Of a stretch of 64,000 bases of DNA, positions 1 to 8,794 are shown piece after piece; position 1 is the stretch's first letter; each line of letters starts with the position of its first letter. The position numbers were made by a program, and so were the translations under genes. Origin of the DNA: Vogesella margarita (GTDB taxonomy: Bacteria; Pseudomonadota; Gammaproteobacteria; Burkholderiales; Chromobacteriaceae); NCBI RefSeq assembly GCF_028548475.1, contig NZ_JAQQLE010000005.1, forward strand, positions 1 to 64,000, written 5' to 3'. The notes under the pieces were generated by a model. That model made no database searches. It was not told the origin of the DNA and worked only from the letters and a program-made list of their open reading frames with translations.

Positions 1-1
1 C

Positions 2-91
2 ATTCGCTGGTACAACGAAAAGCGAATCAAGCTTTCCCTAGGGGCACGCAGCCCCCTAGAGTATCGGGAAAGTCTTGGTTTGGCAGCATAA
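2..91 (+). mobile_element. C-terminal end of an IS3-family transposase (partial)
   Basis: The reading frame entering from the left edge ends in TAA at 89-91. It reads IRWYNEKRIKLSLG, then a segment with SPLEYRESLGLAA. The WYN-(E)-(K/R)R-IK-L-G-SP-EYR pattern is the usual C-terminus of IS3-family OrfB integrase-type transposases. The rest of the element lies outside the window. The right terminal repeat should lie within about 92-120 (a segment with GTCCAAGATTTTGTCCGCAC), but the left end is not visible to confirm it. The element abuts a truncated hydrolase gene, so it probably disrupted that gene. Confidence 0.8.
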
Positions 92-151
92 ACAAGTCCA
101 AGATTTTGTCCGCACCCCCTGCTGGTCAAAATTCGACGCTGATTGACACTC

Positions 152-295
152 ATGGTCGACAGCCAGCATTCGGCCGATATGGCCCGCCGCCTGCCGAATG
201 CACGGCTCACGCTCTACCCCAACTCGGGGCACGGGGGCGTTTTCCAGTACTACCGGGCCTTTGTGCCCGCAGTGCTGGACTTCCTCGCGGACTGA
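152..295 (+). pseudogene. Alpha/beta-hydrolase C-terminal remnant
   Basis: A 47-codon frame ends in TGA at 293-295. It contains ARRLPNARLTLYPNSGHGG followed by VFQYYRAFVPAVLDFLAD. This is the typical last segment of alpha/beta hydrolases: the catalytic-His loop (NSGHGG) and the final helix ending in FL. There is an in-frame TGA at 140-142 just upstream and the transposase tail beyond it, so the nucleophile and acid parts of the enzyme are gone. It is best read as a gene decapitated by the insertion sequence. The ATG at 152 could start a short peptide, but a functional protein is unlikely. Confidence 0.7.
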
Positions 296-310
296 TCCGC
301 TCAGAAAAGA

Positions 311-1342
311 ATGGAAAAAACCGGAATGGAAAATCAAAGCATGAAAGCGCTCACCTTCAAACGCTACGGCAAGTCGCCCGAGATCGGGCTTCGCGATGTA
401 CCCCGCCCCACGCTCAAGGACGACGAACTACTGGTACAGGTTCACGCTGCCGGCCTGAACCCGATCGACAACATGATTCCAACCGGCATGTTCAAGCCGG
501 TGCTGCGTTTCCAGCTGCCGGCCACGCTGGGCAGCGACCTGGCCGGCGTGGTGACCGAGGTTGGCCGCAACGTGACCCGCTTCAAGCCGGGCGATGCCGT
601 CTTCGCCAGCATATTCGACCTTGGCACGGGATCGCTGGCCGAGTTCGCGGTGGTGCCGGAGCGCGCCGCCGCGCTGAAGCCGGCCAATCTGGACTTCGTG
701 CAGGCCGCGTCGATCCCGATGGTCGGCCTTACCTCGTGGCAGGCGCTAAAGGAACGCGCCAATCTCGAGGCCGGCCAGAAGGTATTCATCCCGGCCGGTT
801 CCGGCGGGATCGGTACCTTTGCCATCCAGCTGGCCAAACACCTGGGAGCTAAAGTGGGCACCACCGCCAGCACGGGCAACGTCGAACTGGTGCGCAGCTT
901 GGGCGCAGACGAGGTGGTCGACTACAAGCAGCAGGCATTCGAGAACGTGCTGCATGGCTACGACGCGGTGCTGGGCACCGTGCGGGGGGACACCATTGAA
1001 AAGTCCCTCGCCATCCTCAAGCCGGGAAGCAGGATCGTCTCGCTCATCGGCCCGCTGGATGCCGCATTCGCCCGCGCCAAGCGCCTGAACGTTGTTCTAC
1101 GGTTCGTATTCGGGCTGATGAGCCGCAAGATCATGCGGCTTGCGAAGAAGCAGGGCGTTACTTACGCGTTTCTCTTCGTGCGTCCGGACGGTGCCCAGCT
1201 GGGGCAGATCAGCCAGCTGCTTGAGACAGAACGCATCAAGCCAGTAATCGACAAGGTGTTCCCGTTCGAACAGGCCAAGGAGGCGCTTGCCTACCTCGCC
1301 CAGGGTCATGCCAGGGGCAAGGTGGTGGTCAAGATGCGGTGA
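311..1342 (+). CDS. Zinc-independent medium-chain oxidoreductase (quinone oxidoreductase-like)
   Basis: About 343 residues, usual for the MDR/QOR class. The N-terminal GroES-like part includes AAGLNPIDNMIPTG and a segment with LGSDLAGVVTEVG. The Rossmann part has the nucleotide-binding run AGSGGIGTFAIQLAK, then TASTGNVELVRSLGADEVVDY, typical of NADPH-dependent quinone or enone reductases. The Cys ligands of the structural zinc loop are absent, as in QOR-type members. Three in-frame ATGs (311, 326, 341) are possible; 341 (MKALTFKRYG) best matches family N-termini and 326 has a GGAAAA upstream. It starts 15 bp after the truncated hydrolase, so the two were probably co-transcribed. One copy of the uptake-like word (559-570) encodes its VGRN. 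Confidence 0.85.
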   Translation: MEKTGMENQSMKALTFKRYGKSPEIGLRDVPRPTLKDDELLVQVHAAGLNPIDNMIPTGMFKPVLRFQLPATLGSDLAGVVTEVGRNVTRFKPGDAVFASIFDLGTGSLAEFAVVPERAAALKPANLDFVQAASIPMVGLTSWQALKERANLEAGQKVFIPAGSGGIGTFAIQLAKHLGAKVGTTASTGNVELVRSLGADEVVDYKQQAFENVLHGYDAVLGTVRGDTIEKSLAILKPGSRIVSLIGPLDAAFARAKRLNVVLRFVFGLMSRKIMRLAKKQGVTYAFLFVRPDGAQLGQISQLLETERIKPVIDKVFPFEQAKEALAYLAQGHARGKVVVKMR

Positions 1343-1741
1343 ACGGGTAGCCGATGGCGTCAATCGGGCCGGGGGCCGGATTTTTGTGTAACGGATGCAC
1401 ACCGGACGGACCAACCATCCTGCGAGCACACCGGCCGGCACCAGCATCCCGGCACCCTCTACGATTGAAAGCCAAGTGCCGTACCGCGTTCATAGTTTAT
1501 TCCGCCACAGAAAAACGTTCCTTCAGGTTGAATATTCTTGGACTAATAATATTTGAAATTCAGAATTATTTACTGCTCAAATCCGGGAAGGCATCGAATA
1601 AGCCCCTGCTCTACTTTAGTCCGGTTTTACCCTGGTTTTATACCAGGGATATTTGAACACCCCCCCTGATTAGCTCTATTCAGCCAGATGAAACCATGCT
1701 GAAAATTTCTATCTAACACACATTTTATTAATGGAAATAAT
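1343..1741. other. Intergenic region with one inverted repeat; no gene seen
   Basis: This 399-base gap is AT-rich in its second half. The frames across it have no recognisable protein content. A perfect 6-bp inverted repeat, CCCTGG-N7-CCAGGG, lies at 1630-1648, about 95 bp before the aldo/keto reductase start. It could be an operator for that gene. The final stretch before ATG 1742 (ATTAATGGAAATAAT) supplies a weak ribosome site. Confidence 0.5.
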
Positions 1742-2737
1742 ATGAAATACAAAGCTTTTGGCAAAACCGGCTTGCGTGTATCACAGGTAGCACTGGGCAC
1801 GGGAAACTTCGGCACTGGTTGGGGATATGGCGCAGACCCGGATGTGGCTGCGGCCATCTTCAACACCTATGCCGAGGCGGGTGGTAATTTCATTGATGCC
1901 GCAGACATCTATCAATTCGGCCAGGCAGAGGAGTTGCTTGGAGCGCTCCTGAACGGACGGCGCGAGGATTTTGTCTTGACCACCAAATTCACCAATGGCG
2001 CCACGCCCAATGCCAACCGGCTAGTAACCGGCAATAGCCGCAAGGCAATGGTTGCCTCAGTGGAGGCCAGCCTGAAACGTCTCAAGACTGATCGGATCGA
2101 TATCTACTGGGCGCACCATCCCGATGGAGTAACCCCCATCGAGGAGATTGTCCGTGGCTTTGAGGACTTGGCGCGCGCCGGCAAGATTCTTTATGCCGGA
2201 TTGTCTAATTTTCCCGCGTGGCGGCTTTCCCGTGCAGTCACGCTCGCCGAATTAACTCATGCGGTCCCTATCGCGGCGGCACAGTTCGAGCACAGTCTGG
2301 TGCACCGCGAGCCAGAAGCGGATCTCTTTCCGGCATCGCTTGAGTTAGGCCTTGGGATCGTTACCTGGTCGCCATTGGGCGGTGGCATGCTGACTGGCAA
2401 GTATCGAAAAGGGGATAAGGGGCGTGCCGAAGGCTTCGGAGGACGTGTTTTTCAGCCAGAGAACTCAACCCAGCGCACGCTGACTCTTGATTCAGTGCTG
2501 GCAATTGCAGAGGAGCTGGGTGTTAGTGCCAGCCAGGTCGCCATCGCCTGGGCAGGGACACATGGCGCCGTGCCCATTATCGGGCCGCGTTCGCAGGCTC
2601 AACTCAGGGACAATCTCGACGCACTGGCTCTGCCTCTGTCACCCGAGCAGATTAATCGTCTTGATGCGGTGAGTAGTCTGGGGCTTTCGACGTCAGCCAG
2701 AAGGCCGATTTCCTGGGATGATCTTACTATTGTGTAA
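1742..2737 (+). CDS. Aldo/keto reductase
   Basis: 331 residues, full length for the family. The N-terminus (YKAFGKTGLRVSQVALGTGN) and FIDAADIYQFGQAEELLG are typical of AKRs; the Tyr of DAADIY is the catalytic proton donor. The Lys of VLTTKF and the His of IYWAHHPD complete the catalytic set. The C-terminal VPIIGPRSQAQLRDNLDAL is the usual NADP-adenosine binding loop. The substrate cannot be predicted. The base composition is lower in GC than the core genes, in keeping with the accessory character of this end. It stands alone, with about 250 bp of apparently empty sequence before the convergent SDR gene. Confidence 0.9.
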   Translation: MKYKAFGKTGLRVSQVALGTGNFGTGWGYGADPDVAAAIFNTYAEAGGNFIDAADIYQFGQAEELLGALLNGRREDFVLTTKFTNGATPNANRLVTGNSRKAMVASVEASLKRLKTDRIDIYWAHHPDGVTPIEEIVRGFEDLARAGKILYAGLSNFPAWRLSRAVTLAELTHAVPIAAAQFEHSLVHREPEADLFPASLELGLGIVTWSPLGGGMLTGKYRKGDKGRAEGFGGRVFQPENSTQRTLTLDSVLAIAEELGVSASQVAIAWAGTHGAVPIIGPRSQAQLRDNLDALALPLSPEQINRLDAVSSLGLSTSARRPISWDDLTIV

Positions 2738-2984
2738 GCAGGGCATATAAATCGCTCTGATTTGTTAGAAACTTTGTGACAGCAGCCAAGGCGAAAGCAG
2801 GCATAGCACTCGTACTTGCAATCGTCCGCTTTGGCCGACGACCAGCAACAGCCACTCATAGTTAGATCAAGAGTGGCTGTTTTCAATAAGAAAACAGCCA
2901 TCTACGTATCTAGTAACTTTGTGGCGATTCATTCAGCACCAAGCTCTTTTGGGTGCTTGCCACTGCGAATAGATCGGGATCGAT

Positions 2985-3791
2985 TCAGGCCAGCCCAAAC
3001 GTTTTCCGCAGGCCCTTCTCGACAGGGCCGGCGGGCATGAAGCGGCGCAACCTGGCCAGAAGAGAGGCCTCGCCTTTCGGGGTATGGCGCATCTTCCAGG
3101 CGCCCAGGGCGGCGTTGACAATCGTGGCGGCGACGCCATCGGGGTCGGGCGCTTTCTGTACATTGTCCTGGATCGCCCGGGTCACGACGCCGAGTTCAGC
3201 GTCGTAGTCGGGGATTCTGGAAGCGGTCTGTGGCGCGTTGAGATCGAGATTGGTTTTGGTAAAGGAGGGTTCGACCAGCGCCACGCGAATGCCGAATTGG
3301 CGTACCTCGTGATCCAGGGTCTCGGACAGCCCTTCGACGGCATGCTTGGACGCCGAGTAGAGCGCCATGTACGGCGCGGGCAGGAAACCCAGTACCGAAC
3401 TGACATTGACGATGCGGCCGGAACGCTGCTCGCGCATGTGCGGCAGCACGGCCTTGATCACGCGCAGGAGGCCGAACAGGTTGGTATCGAACAGCGTCTG
3501 GGCTTCGGCAATCGACGTTGCTTCTGCCGCACCCAGCAGGGTCGTACCCGCGCTGTTGACCAGCACGTCGATACGCTGGGCCAGCTGAATGATGGTCTGG
3601 ATGCCGCGCGCAATCGAGGCGTCGTCGCGAATGTCCATTTCGATGAGGGTAACACCCGGTATGGCCTGTGCTTTGGCCGTGTTGCGCACCGTGCCGAATA
3701 CGCAGCACCCCTGCTCGGCGAACTTCCCTGCGGTGGCACGACCGATACCCGACGACACGCCGGTGATGAGGACAACAGTCTGATGCTTCAT
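2985..3791 (-). CDS. Short-chain dehydrogenase/reductase
   Basis: 268 residues. It starts with VVLITGVSSGIGRATAGKFA (the TGxxxGIG cofactor motif), then VNSAGT in place of NNAG, a Ser in VNVSSVLG, and the catalytic YSASKHAVEGLSE (YxxxK). The segment after the active site (VALVEPSFTKTNLD) fits classical SDRs that act on ketones or steroid-like substrates, but the substrate is not determinable. The start ATG at 3791 is preceded by GGAAT. It lies 70 bp downstream of the RND permease on the same strand and may be the last gene of the efflux operon. Confidence 0.88.
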   Translation of the reverse strand: MKHQTVVLITGVSSGIGRATAGKFAEQGCCVFGTVRNTAKAQAIPGVTLIEMDIRDDASIARGIQTIIQLAQRIDVLVNSAGTTLLGAAEATSIAEAQTLFDTNLFGLLRVIKAVLPHMREQRSGRIVNVSSVLGFLPAPYMALYSASKHAVEGLSETLDHEVRQFGIRVALVEPSFTKTNLDLNAPQTASRIPDYDAELGVVTRAIQDNVQKAPDPDGVAATIVNAALGAWKMRHTPKGEASLLARLRRFMPAGPVEKGLRKTFGLA

Positions 3792-3861
3792 GACAATTCC
3801 TTTTCGATACAGAAAGACAGCGATTGTGTACCGCAGGACAGGCCGCCTTGGCGGCCCGTCG

Positions 3862-6800
3862 TCACACCGGCGTCCCAGCCAGCGGTCGGCTGACGCTGTC
3901 GGGACGGATCCTGAACCAGATCGCGTACATCGCCGGCAGGAACACCAGGGTCAGGATCGTTCCGGCGAAGGTGCCGCCGATCAGCGTGTAGGCCAGCGTT
4001 CCCCAGAACACCGAATGGGTCAGCGGGATGAAGGCCAGGATCGCGGCCAGCGCGGTCAGGATCACCGGGCGTGCACGCTGCACGGTCGCTTCGACCACCG
4101 CGCGGAAGGGGGCCAGCCCGGCCTGTTCGTTCTCACGAATCTGCCCGATCAGGATCAGCGTGTTGCGCATCAGGATGCCCGACAGCGCGATCAGGCCGAC
4201 CAGCGCATTGATGCCGAAGGGCTGCTGGAACAGCAGCAAGGTCGGCACCACGCCGATCAGCCCCAGCGGACTGGTGAGGAACACCATCACCATGCCCGCG
4301 ATGGAGCGCACCTGCAGGATGAGGATGAGCAGGGTGATGGCCAGCATGATGGGGAATATCGGCAGCATGGCGACCGTCGCCTTGCCTGATTCCTCGATGG
4401 CGCCGGCCTCCACGATGCGATAGCCCGCCGGCAGCCTGGCCACGATAGGCTGGAGTTGCCGGGTAATGACCGTTGACACGTCCGGCGGCTGCAGGCCTTC
4501 GGCGATGTCGCCCCGCACCGTGATCGTCGGCATGCGGTCGCGCCGGCGCATGATGGGTGCCTCCATGCGCACCTCGACCTTGCCCACCTGCGACAGCGGG
4601 ATGCGCTGCCCGTTGGCGCCTGCCAGGGTGAAATCGCCGATCCTGGCCGGGTCGAGCCGGCTGTCGCCCGCTGAGCGCGCGACGACCTGCACCGTGCGAA
4701 TGTCTTCCCGCACCGCCGTCACCGGAATGCCACTGAGCAGGAATTGCAGCTGTTGCGCCACCGCGCTGGAGCTCAGCCCGACAGCCTGCAAGCGGTCCTG
4801 CTGCAAGGTGAAGTGCAGCGTGGGCACGCGCACTCCCCAGTCTGTGTTGACGGTGCGCATCATCGGGCTGGCGCCCATGACCTGCTGCACCTCGGTGGCA
4901 AGTGTACGCAGCACCTCCGGATCCGGGCCGCTGACCCGGTAGGCCACCGGGAACGGCGAATACGGGCCGAACACCAGCTGAGTGACGCGCACCCGCGCCT
5001 CGGGGGCCAGACCGTCGGCGACAGCCTGCCGCAGCCGGTGTTTCAACGCTTCGCGCTCGTCCTGGCTGTCCGTGCGCACCACGATCTTGGCAAACGACGG
5101 ATCGGGCAGCTCCGGCCCCATCGAGAGGAAGAAGCGCGGCGCGCCCTGGCCAACGTAGGCGGTGACGATCCTGGCTTCCGCCTGCCTGGCCAGCCAGGCT
5201 TCCACCTTCCCGGCCGCGGCGCTGGTCTGGGTAATCGACGTGCCATAGGGCATCTGCACCTCGACCAACACTTCCGGCCGGTCGGAGATCGGGAAGAACT
5301 GTTTCTTGACCAGGCACATGCCGAGCACCGACACCACGAACAGGCCGATCACCGCGCCGGCGACGAGCCACTTGCGGGCAATGACGCGCCCCAGCAGTTG
5401 ACGGAAGCGGTTGTAGCGTGGGGTGTCGTAGATCGCCTCGTGACCGCCTGCCACCTTCTTGAAGTCGGGCAACAGCTTGACGCCCAGGTAGGGGGTGAAC
5501 ACCACCGCAACCACCCACGAGGCGATGAGTGCGATGCCCACAATCCAGAACATATTGCTGGTGTACTCGCCCGCCGTGGACCGGGCGAAGCCATTGGGCA
5601 TGAAGCCAACCGCCGTGACCAGCGTGCCCGACAGCATGGGCGCTGCGGTGTGGCTCCAGGCGTAGGCCGAAGCTTTGACGCGGCTGTAGCCTTCTTCCAT
5701 CTTCACCACCATCATCTCGATGGCGATGATGGCATCGTCCACCAGCAGGCCCAGCGCCAGGATCAGCGAGCCCAGCGTGATGCGGTCGAAGTTCTTGCCG
5801 GTCGCCAACATCACCGCAAACACGACAGCCAGTGTCAACGGAACAGCCGCGGCGACCACGAGCCCCACGCGCCAGCCCATGCTCACGAAGCTCACCAGCA
5901 TCACCACCAGCACCGCGGCGAAGAACTTGACCATGAACTCATCGACCGCCGAGCTGATGTTGACGGCCTGGTCGGTTACTTTGCTCAGGCTCATGCCCAG
6001 CGCTTGCTCTGCGTTGATCGCCCCGACTTCGCTATCCAGTGCCTTGCCCAGATCCAGCCCGTTCCAGCCATCGCGCATGATCACACCCAGCAACAGCGCC
6101 GGTTCGCCGCCATTACGGATCATGAATGTCGCCGGGTCTTCGTAGCCGCGTTTGACGGTGGCGATGTCCGACAGCTTCAGCGTGCGGCCTTGCGCCACCA
6201 CCGGTGTGTCGCGGATTTTCTGCAGCTGGTCGAAGGCACCATCCAGACGGATGAACACCTCCGGCCCCCTGGTCTCCACCGCGCCGGCCGGCGTCAGCGC
6301 GTTCTGGCTATTGAGGGCGGCGAACACGTCCTGTGGGCTGACGCCCAGCGTGGCCAGGCGATCGTGTGAGAACTCGACATAGATCCGCTCCGCCTGCTCG
6401 CCAACGATGTTGACCTTCTTCACGCCCGGCACGTGCAGCAGGCGCTGGCGCAGCGTTTCCGCGTCGCGAACGAGCTCGCGCTGCGGCACGCCCCTGGCCT
6501 TGAGCGCGTACAAGGCGAAAGTCACGTCGGCGTATTCGTCGTTGAGAAACGGCCCGACCACGCCGGGTGGCAGATTCCGCACTTCGTCGCCGACCTTTTT
6601 ACGGGCCTGGTAGAACTCCTCTTTCACTTCCGACGGCGGGGTGCTGTCCAGCAGGGTCAGCGTGGTGAAAGCCAGGCCCGGGCGGGTGTAGGTCTCGCTA
6701 CGGTCATACCAGCGCAACTCCTGCAGGCGCTTCTCGATCTTCTCGGCCACCTGGTCCTGCATCTCCTGCGCGGTCGCGCCGGGCCAGGCGGTGACGATGG

Positions 6801-6951
6801 TCATCACCTTGATCGTGAATGAGGGGTCCTCTGCCCGTCCCAGCTTGAAGAAGGACACGACGCCCGCCAGCGAGATCAGCAGGATCAGGAACAGCGTCAC
6901 GGCACGTTCGCGTACCGCGAGCGCCGACAGGTTGAAACGGCCCACGCTCAC
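3862..6951 (-). CDS. RND-family efflux permease (AcrB/MexF-type, proton antiporter)
   Basis: 1029 residues, the normal size of HAE-type RND pumps. The N-terminus (TLFLILLISLAGVVSFFKLG) is TM1. The first periplasmic loop has AWPGATAQEMQDQVAEKIEK, characteristic of the family. Near residue 400, LGLLVDDAIIAIEMMVVKME carries the TM4 Asp pair used for proton relay, and the C-terminal half repeats the architecture (GLIALSGILMRNTLILIGQI). The start is GTG at 6949-6951, overlapping the adaptor stop as GTGA, so translation is coupled. The divergence from AcrB and the lipoprotein adaptor suggest a TriC/VexK-like branch; the exported compounds are unknown. Confidence 0.93.
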   Translation of the reverse strand: MSVGRFNLSALAVRERAVTLFLILLISLAGVVSFFKLGRAEDPSFTIKVMTIVTAWPGATAQEMQDQVAEKIEKRLQELRWYDRSETYTRPGLAFTTLTLLDSTPPSEVKEEFYQARKKVGDEVRNLPPGVVGPFLNDEYADVTFALYALKARGVPQRELVRDAETLRQRLLHVPGVKKVNIVGEQAERIYVEFSHDRLATLGVSPQDVFAALNSQNALTPAGAVETRGPEVFIRLDGAFDQLQKIRDTPVVAQGRTLKLSDIATVKRGYEDPATFMIRNGGEPALLLGVIMRDGWNGLDLGKALDSEVGAINAEQALGMSLSKVTDQAVNISSAVDEFMVKFFAAVLVVMLVSFVSMGWRVGLVVAAAVPLTLAVVFAVMLATGKNFDRITLGSLILALGLLVDDAIIAIEMMVVKMEEGYSRVKASAYAWSHTAAPMLSGTLVTAVGFMPNGFARSTAGEYTSNMFWIVGIALIASWVVAVVFTPYLGVKLLPDFKKVAGGHEAIYDTPRYNRFRQLLGRVIARKWLVAGAVIGLFVVSVLGMCLVKKQFFPISDRPEVLVEVQMPYGTSITQTSAAAGKVEAWLARQAEARIVTAYVGQGAPRFFLSMGPELPDPSFAKIVVRTDSQDEREALKHRLRQAVADGLAPEARVRVTQLVFGPYSPFPVAYRVSGPDPEVLRTLATEVQQVMGASPMMRTVNTDWGVRVPTLHFTLQQDRLQAVGLSSSAVAQQLQFLLSGIPVTAVREDIRTVQVVARSAGDSRLDPARIGDFTLAGANGQRIPLSQVGKVEVRMEAPIMRRRDRMPTITVRGDIAEGLQPPDVSTVITRQLQPIVARLPAGYRIVEAGAIEESGKATVAMLPIFPIMLAITLLILILQVRSIAGMVMVFLTSPLGLIGVVPTLLLFQQPFGINALVGLIALSGILMRNTLILIGQIRENEQAGLAPFRAVVEATVQRARPVILTALAAILAFIPLTHSVFWGTLAYTLIGGTFAGTILTLVFLPAMYAIWFRIRPDSVSRPLAGTPV

Positions 6952-8063
6952 GGCTGGACTCCTTCTGCGGCAGTGGCGGCGGTCTGGTCAGCCACCCGGA
7001 CCTGCTCGCCTTCGCGCAGCAGGTGCGCGCCGAGCGCGACGATCCGGTCGCCTTGCCTGATCTGGCCGGCAATGCGCGCGCCATCGTCTCCCAGATGCAG
7101 GATGCTGACCGGCCGCCAGGAAGCTTTGGCTGGCTTGCCAGCGATCACCCATACCCCCGGCCCCTTGCCCGCATCGAACAGCGCACCGATTGGCACCTGC
7201 ATGCTGCCGTTCACTGCGGCATGCCCGTCCGGAATCCGGATGGTTACCGTGGCTCCCAGCGGAGCGTCAGCCAAATCACCCTCCAGCACATAGCGCGCTT
7301 CGAAGGTGCGGGTGAGCCGGTCGGCGGCACCGGAAAGCTGGCGGAGTCTGGCCGGAACGCTCACGTCTTCCCTGCCGAACAGCGTGGCCTGCCCACTGGA
7401 GCCGACCGCGGGGCGCAGCGTTTCCGGCAACTGGATGACCGCCTCGCGGCGACCGGTGTGGGCCAGACGCACCACGGCCTGTCCTGCACCCACGACCTGG
7501 CCGGGCTCGGCCAGCGTTTCCATCACCACCCCATCGCCATCGGCCACCAGTTCCGTGTAGCGGCTGGCATTGCGGGCCACGTCGGCCTGCGCTTCGGCCG
7601 CGCTGAGCTGGGCTTTGGCGGCATCGGCGGCCGCCTTGGCCTGGTCGTAGGCGGAAGCCGATATCGCCCCGGTGCCGCGCAGGTCGCGATAGCGGGCTTC
7701 GTCCTGTGCCGTCTGTTGCGCCCGCGCCCGCGCCGCGGCGACCGCCTCCAGCTGTGCCTGTGCGGCCAACTTGAGATCGGCCGGGTCGATCCGCATCAAA
7801 GGTTGGCCGCGCTTGACGGTTTGCCCGGTGTCCACCAGACGCTCCAGCACCTTGCCGGAGACCCGGAAGCCGAGATCGCTCTGTACCCGGGCGGCTATGG
7901 TGCCAGTGAAGGAGCGTGATTCAGGGCTGACCCCCTGAACGATAGCGGCACGCACCAGGGGTGTGCCGGTGCGTGGGTCGGATTGTGTTTTTTCGCCGCA
8001 AGCGACCAGGGCAAACGGCAAAGCACAAATGACTGTAGAGATAGCAAGGCGATGCCGAAGCAT
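6948..8063 (-). CDS. RND efflux periplasmic adaptor (membrane fusion) lipoprotein
   Basis: 371 residues. The N-terminal signal ends in the lipobox LVAC (Cys about residue 22), so it should be lipid-anchored to the inner membrane facing the periplasm. A lipoyl-like half (GFRVSGKVLERLVDTGQTVK, then a GQPLMRIDP segment) is followed by an alanine-rich coiled-coil hairpin (about residues 95-165), a second lipoyl half (GVVMETLAEPGQVVGAGQAV) and a beta-barrel. It links the permease (next gene, 4-nt overlap) to the outer-membrane factor encoded divergently. Its 5' leader contains a promoter inside a TetR-type operator and a 9-bp hairpin that covers the ribosome site. Confidence 0.92.
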   Translation of the reverse strand: MLRHRLAISTVICALPFALVACGEKTQSDPRTGTPLVRAAIVQGVSPESRSFTGTIAARVQSDLGFRVSGKVLERLVDTGQTVKRGQPLMRIDPADLKLAAQAQLEAVAAARARAQQTAQDEARYRDLRGTGAISASAYDQAKAAADAAKAQLSAAEAQADVARNASRYTELVADGDGVVMETLAEPGQVVGAGQAVVRLAHTGRREAVIQLPETLRPAVGSSGQATLFGREDVSVPARLRQLSGAADRLTRTFEARYVLEGDLADAPLGATVTIRIPDGHAAVNGSMQVPIGALFDAGKGPGVWVIAGKPAKASWRPVSILHLGDDGARIAGQIRQGDRIVALGAHLLREGEQVRVADQTAATAAEGVQP

Positions 8064-8096
8064 GAAAGTCCCTTTGACTAAGTGATCGGGACTTTC
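8064..8096 (-). promoter_or_regulatory. Hairpin in the adaptor 5' leader covering the ribosome-binding site
   Basis: GAAAGTCCC (8064-8072) and GGGACTTTC (8088-8096) form a perfect 9-bp inverted repeat with a 15-nt loop. In the minus-strand transcript the 3' arm plus the preceding AAA contains the likely Shine-Dalgarno AAAGGGA and ends one base before the ATG at 8063. Folding would hide the ribosome site. It could alternatively be a second protein-binding site. The loop carries another TGACTAA-type half-site. Confidence 0.5.
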
Positions 8097-8134
8097 AGTA
8101 TTGTTCTTGTGACTAACTTAGTCAATGGTCACAA
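8097..8134 (-). promoter_or_regulatory. Adaptor-permease promoter with embedded TetR-type operator
   Basis: On the minus strand, TTGACT (8125-8120) and AATACT (8102-8097) are separated by exactly 17 bp. The operator GTGACTA-N9-ATGGTCACAA (8109-8134) overlaps the -35 and spacer. Its outer arms TTGTGAC/GTCACAA are inverted repeats, and it contains an inner 15-bp palindrome TGACTAACTTAGTCA (8110-8124). The same operator with the same spacing occurs at 8805-8830 before the outer-membrane factor, which is strong internal evidence for shared control by the adjacent TetR protein. Confidence 0.65.
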
Positions 8135-8147
8135 CTTATCTGTATCA

Positions 8148-8765
8148 TCACGGCGACAGGCTGCGCAGCACCAGACTGGAAAGTTGCGCGGGTGCTTCCT
8201 CGGTGTTCTCGAAGTTGTACTGCAACAGTAGCGGATGCAGATAAGGGCGCATCACCAGGTAAATCGCTTTGGCGGTTTCATCGAGTGGAGTCTTGCGCTC
8301 AAAGTCCCCGCTTAGTCGCCCCTGCTGCACGATGTCCTGCAGCAGGCCCTGAATACGCGCCTCGTAGGCGACCGTCGCCTGCCAGCGCTCGCCCGCAGCC
8401 GACGCGGCGATCTCATAGAGTTTGCGATCCTGGAAAAACAGCCGCAGGCTGGATTCCACAATGGTTCTGAACATCCGCCGCAGTTTCTCCGGCGGTCGCT
8501 CTGCGGCGTCTACTGCGGCTCTGACATCGTTCTCGATCTCGCGCAGGCAGTTGGCACAGATCATCTCGCCGATGGCCTGCTTGGACTCGAAGAACTTGTA
8601 GATATAGGCCTTGGAAAAACCGATGGCTTTGGCGAGATCGGACACCGTGGTCTTCTCGTAGCCATAGAGGCTGAAGTGTTCGGTGGCGGCAGCAACGATC
8701 TGATCGCGCACGTCGTGGTCGGCCGGGCCGCGGGCCGGACTGGGGGAGGCATTGGCATTTTTCAT
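8148..8765 (-). CDS. TetR/AcrR-family repressor, likely controlling the efflux genes
   Basis: 205 residues from the ATG at 8765 (MKNANASPSPARG); upstream frames extend to 8828, but that stretch overlaps the divergent promoter. The HTH is clear: IVAAATEHFSLYGYEKTTV then SDLAKAIGFSKAYIYKFFES, about residues 20-66. The C-terminal half is a helical ligand and dimerisation domain. The gene sits between the divergent adaptor-permease operon and outer-membrane factor gene, and both intergenic regions contain the same operator. I infer that it represses both arms and itself and is released by a pump substrate. Confidence 0.9.
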   Translation of the reverse strand: MKNANASPSPARGPADHDVRDQIVAAATEHFSLYGYEKTTVSDLAKAIGFSKAYIYKFFESKQAIGEMICANCLREIENDVRAAVDAAERPPEKLRRMFRTIVESSLRLFFQDRKLYEIAASAAGERWQATVAYEARIQGLLQDIVQQGRLSGDFERKTPLDETAKAIYLVMRPYLHPLLLQYNFENTEEAPAQLSSLVLRSLSP

Positions 8766-8794
8766 GGGCTTTAGCTTAGCGGGACTTCTAAAAA

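Noticed and set aside
121-150. GCTGGTCAAAATTCGACGC followed by TGATTGACA, looking like an IS21-type end
   Set aside because: Only one end is visible and no transposition gene of that family is present, so it could be part of the IS3-type end or decayed sequence.
3790-6369. Long open frames antisense to the RND permease (up to about 540 codons)
   Set aside because: They are opposite a full-length, motif-complete gene. GC-rich codon use keeps antisense frames open, and their translations are rich in Arg, His and Gln repeats with no domain.
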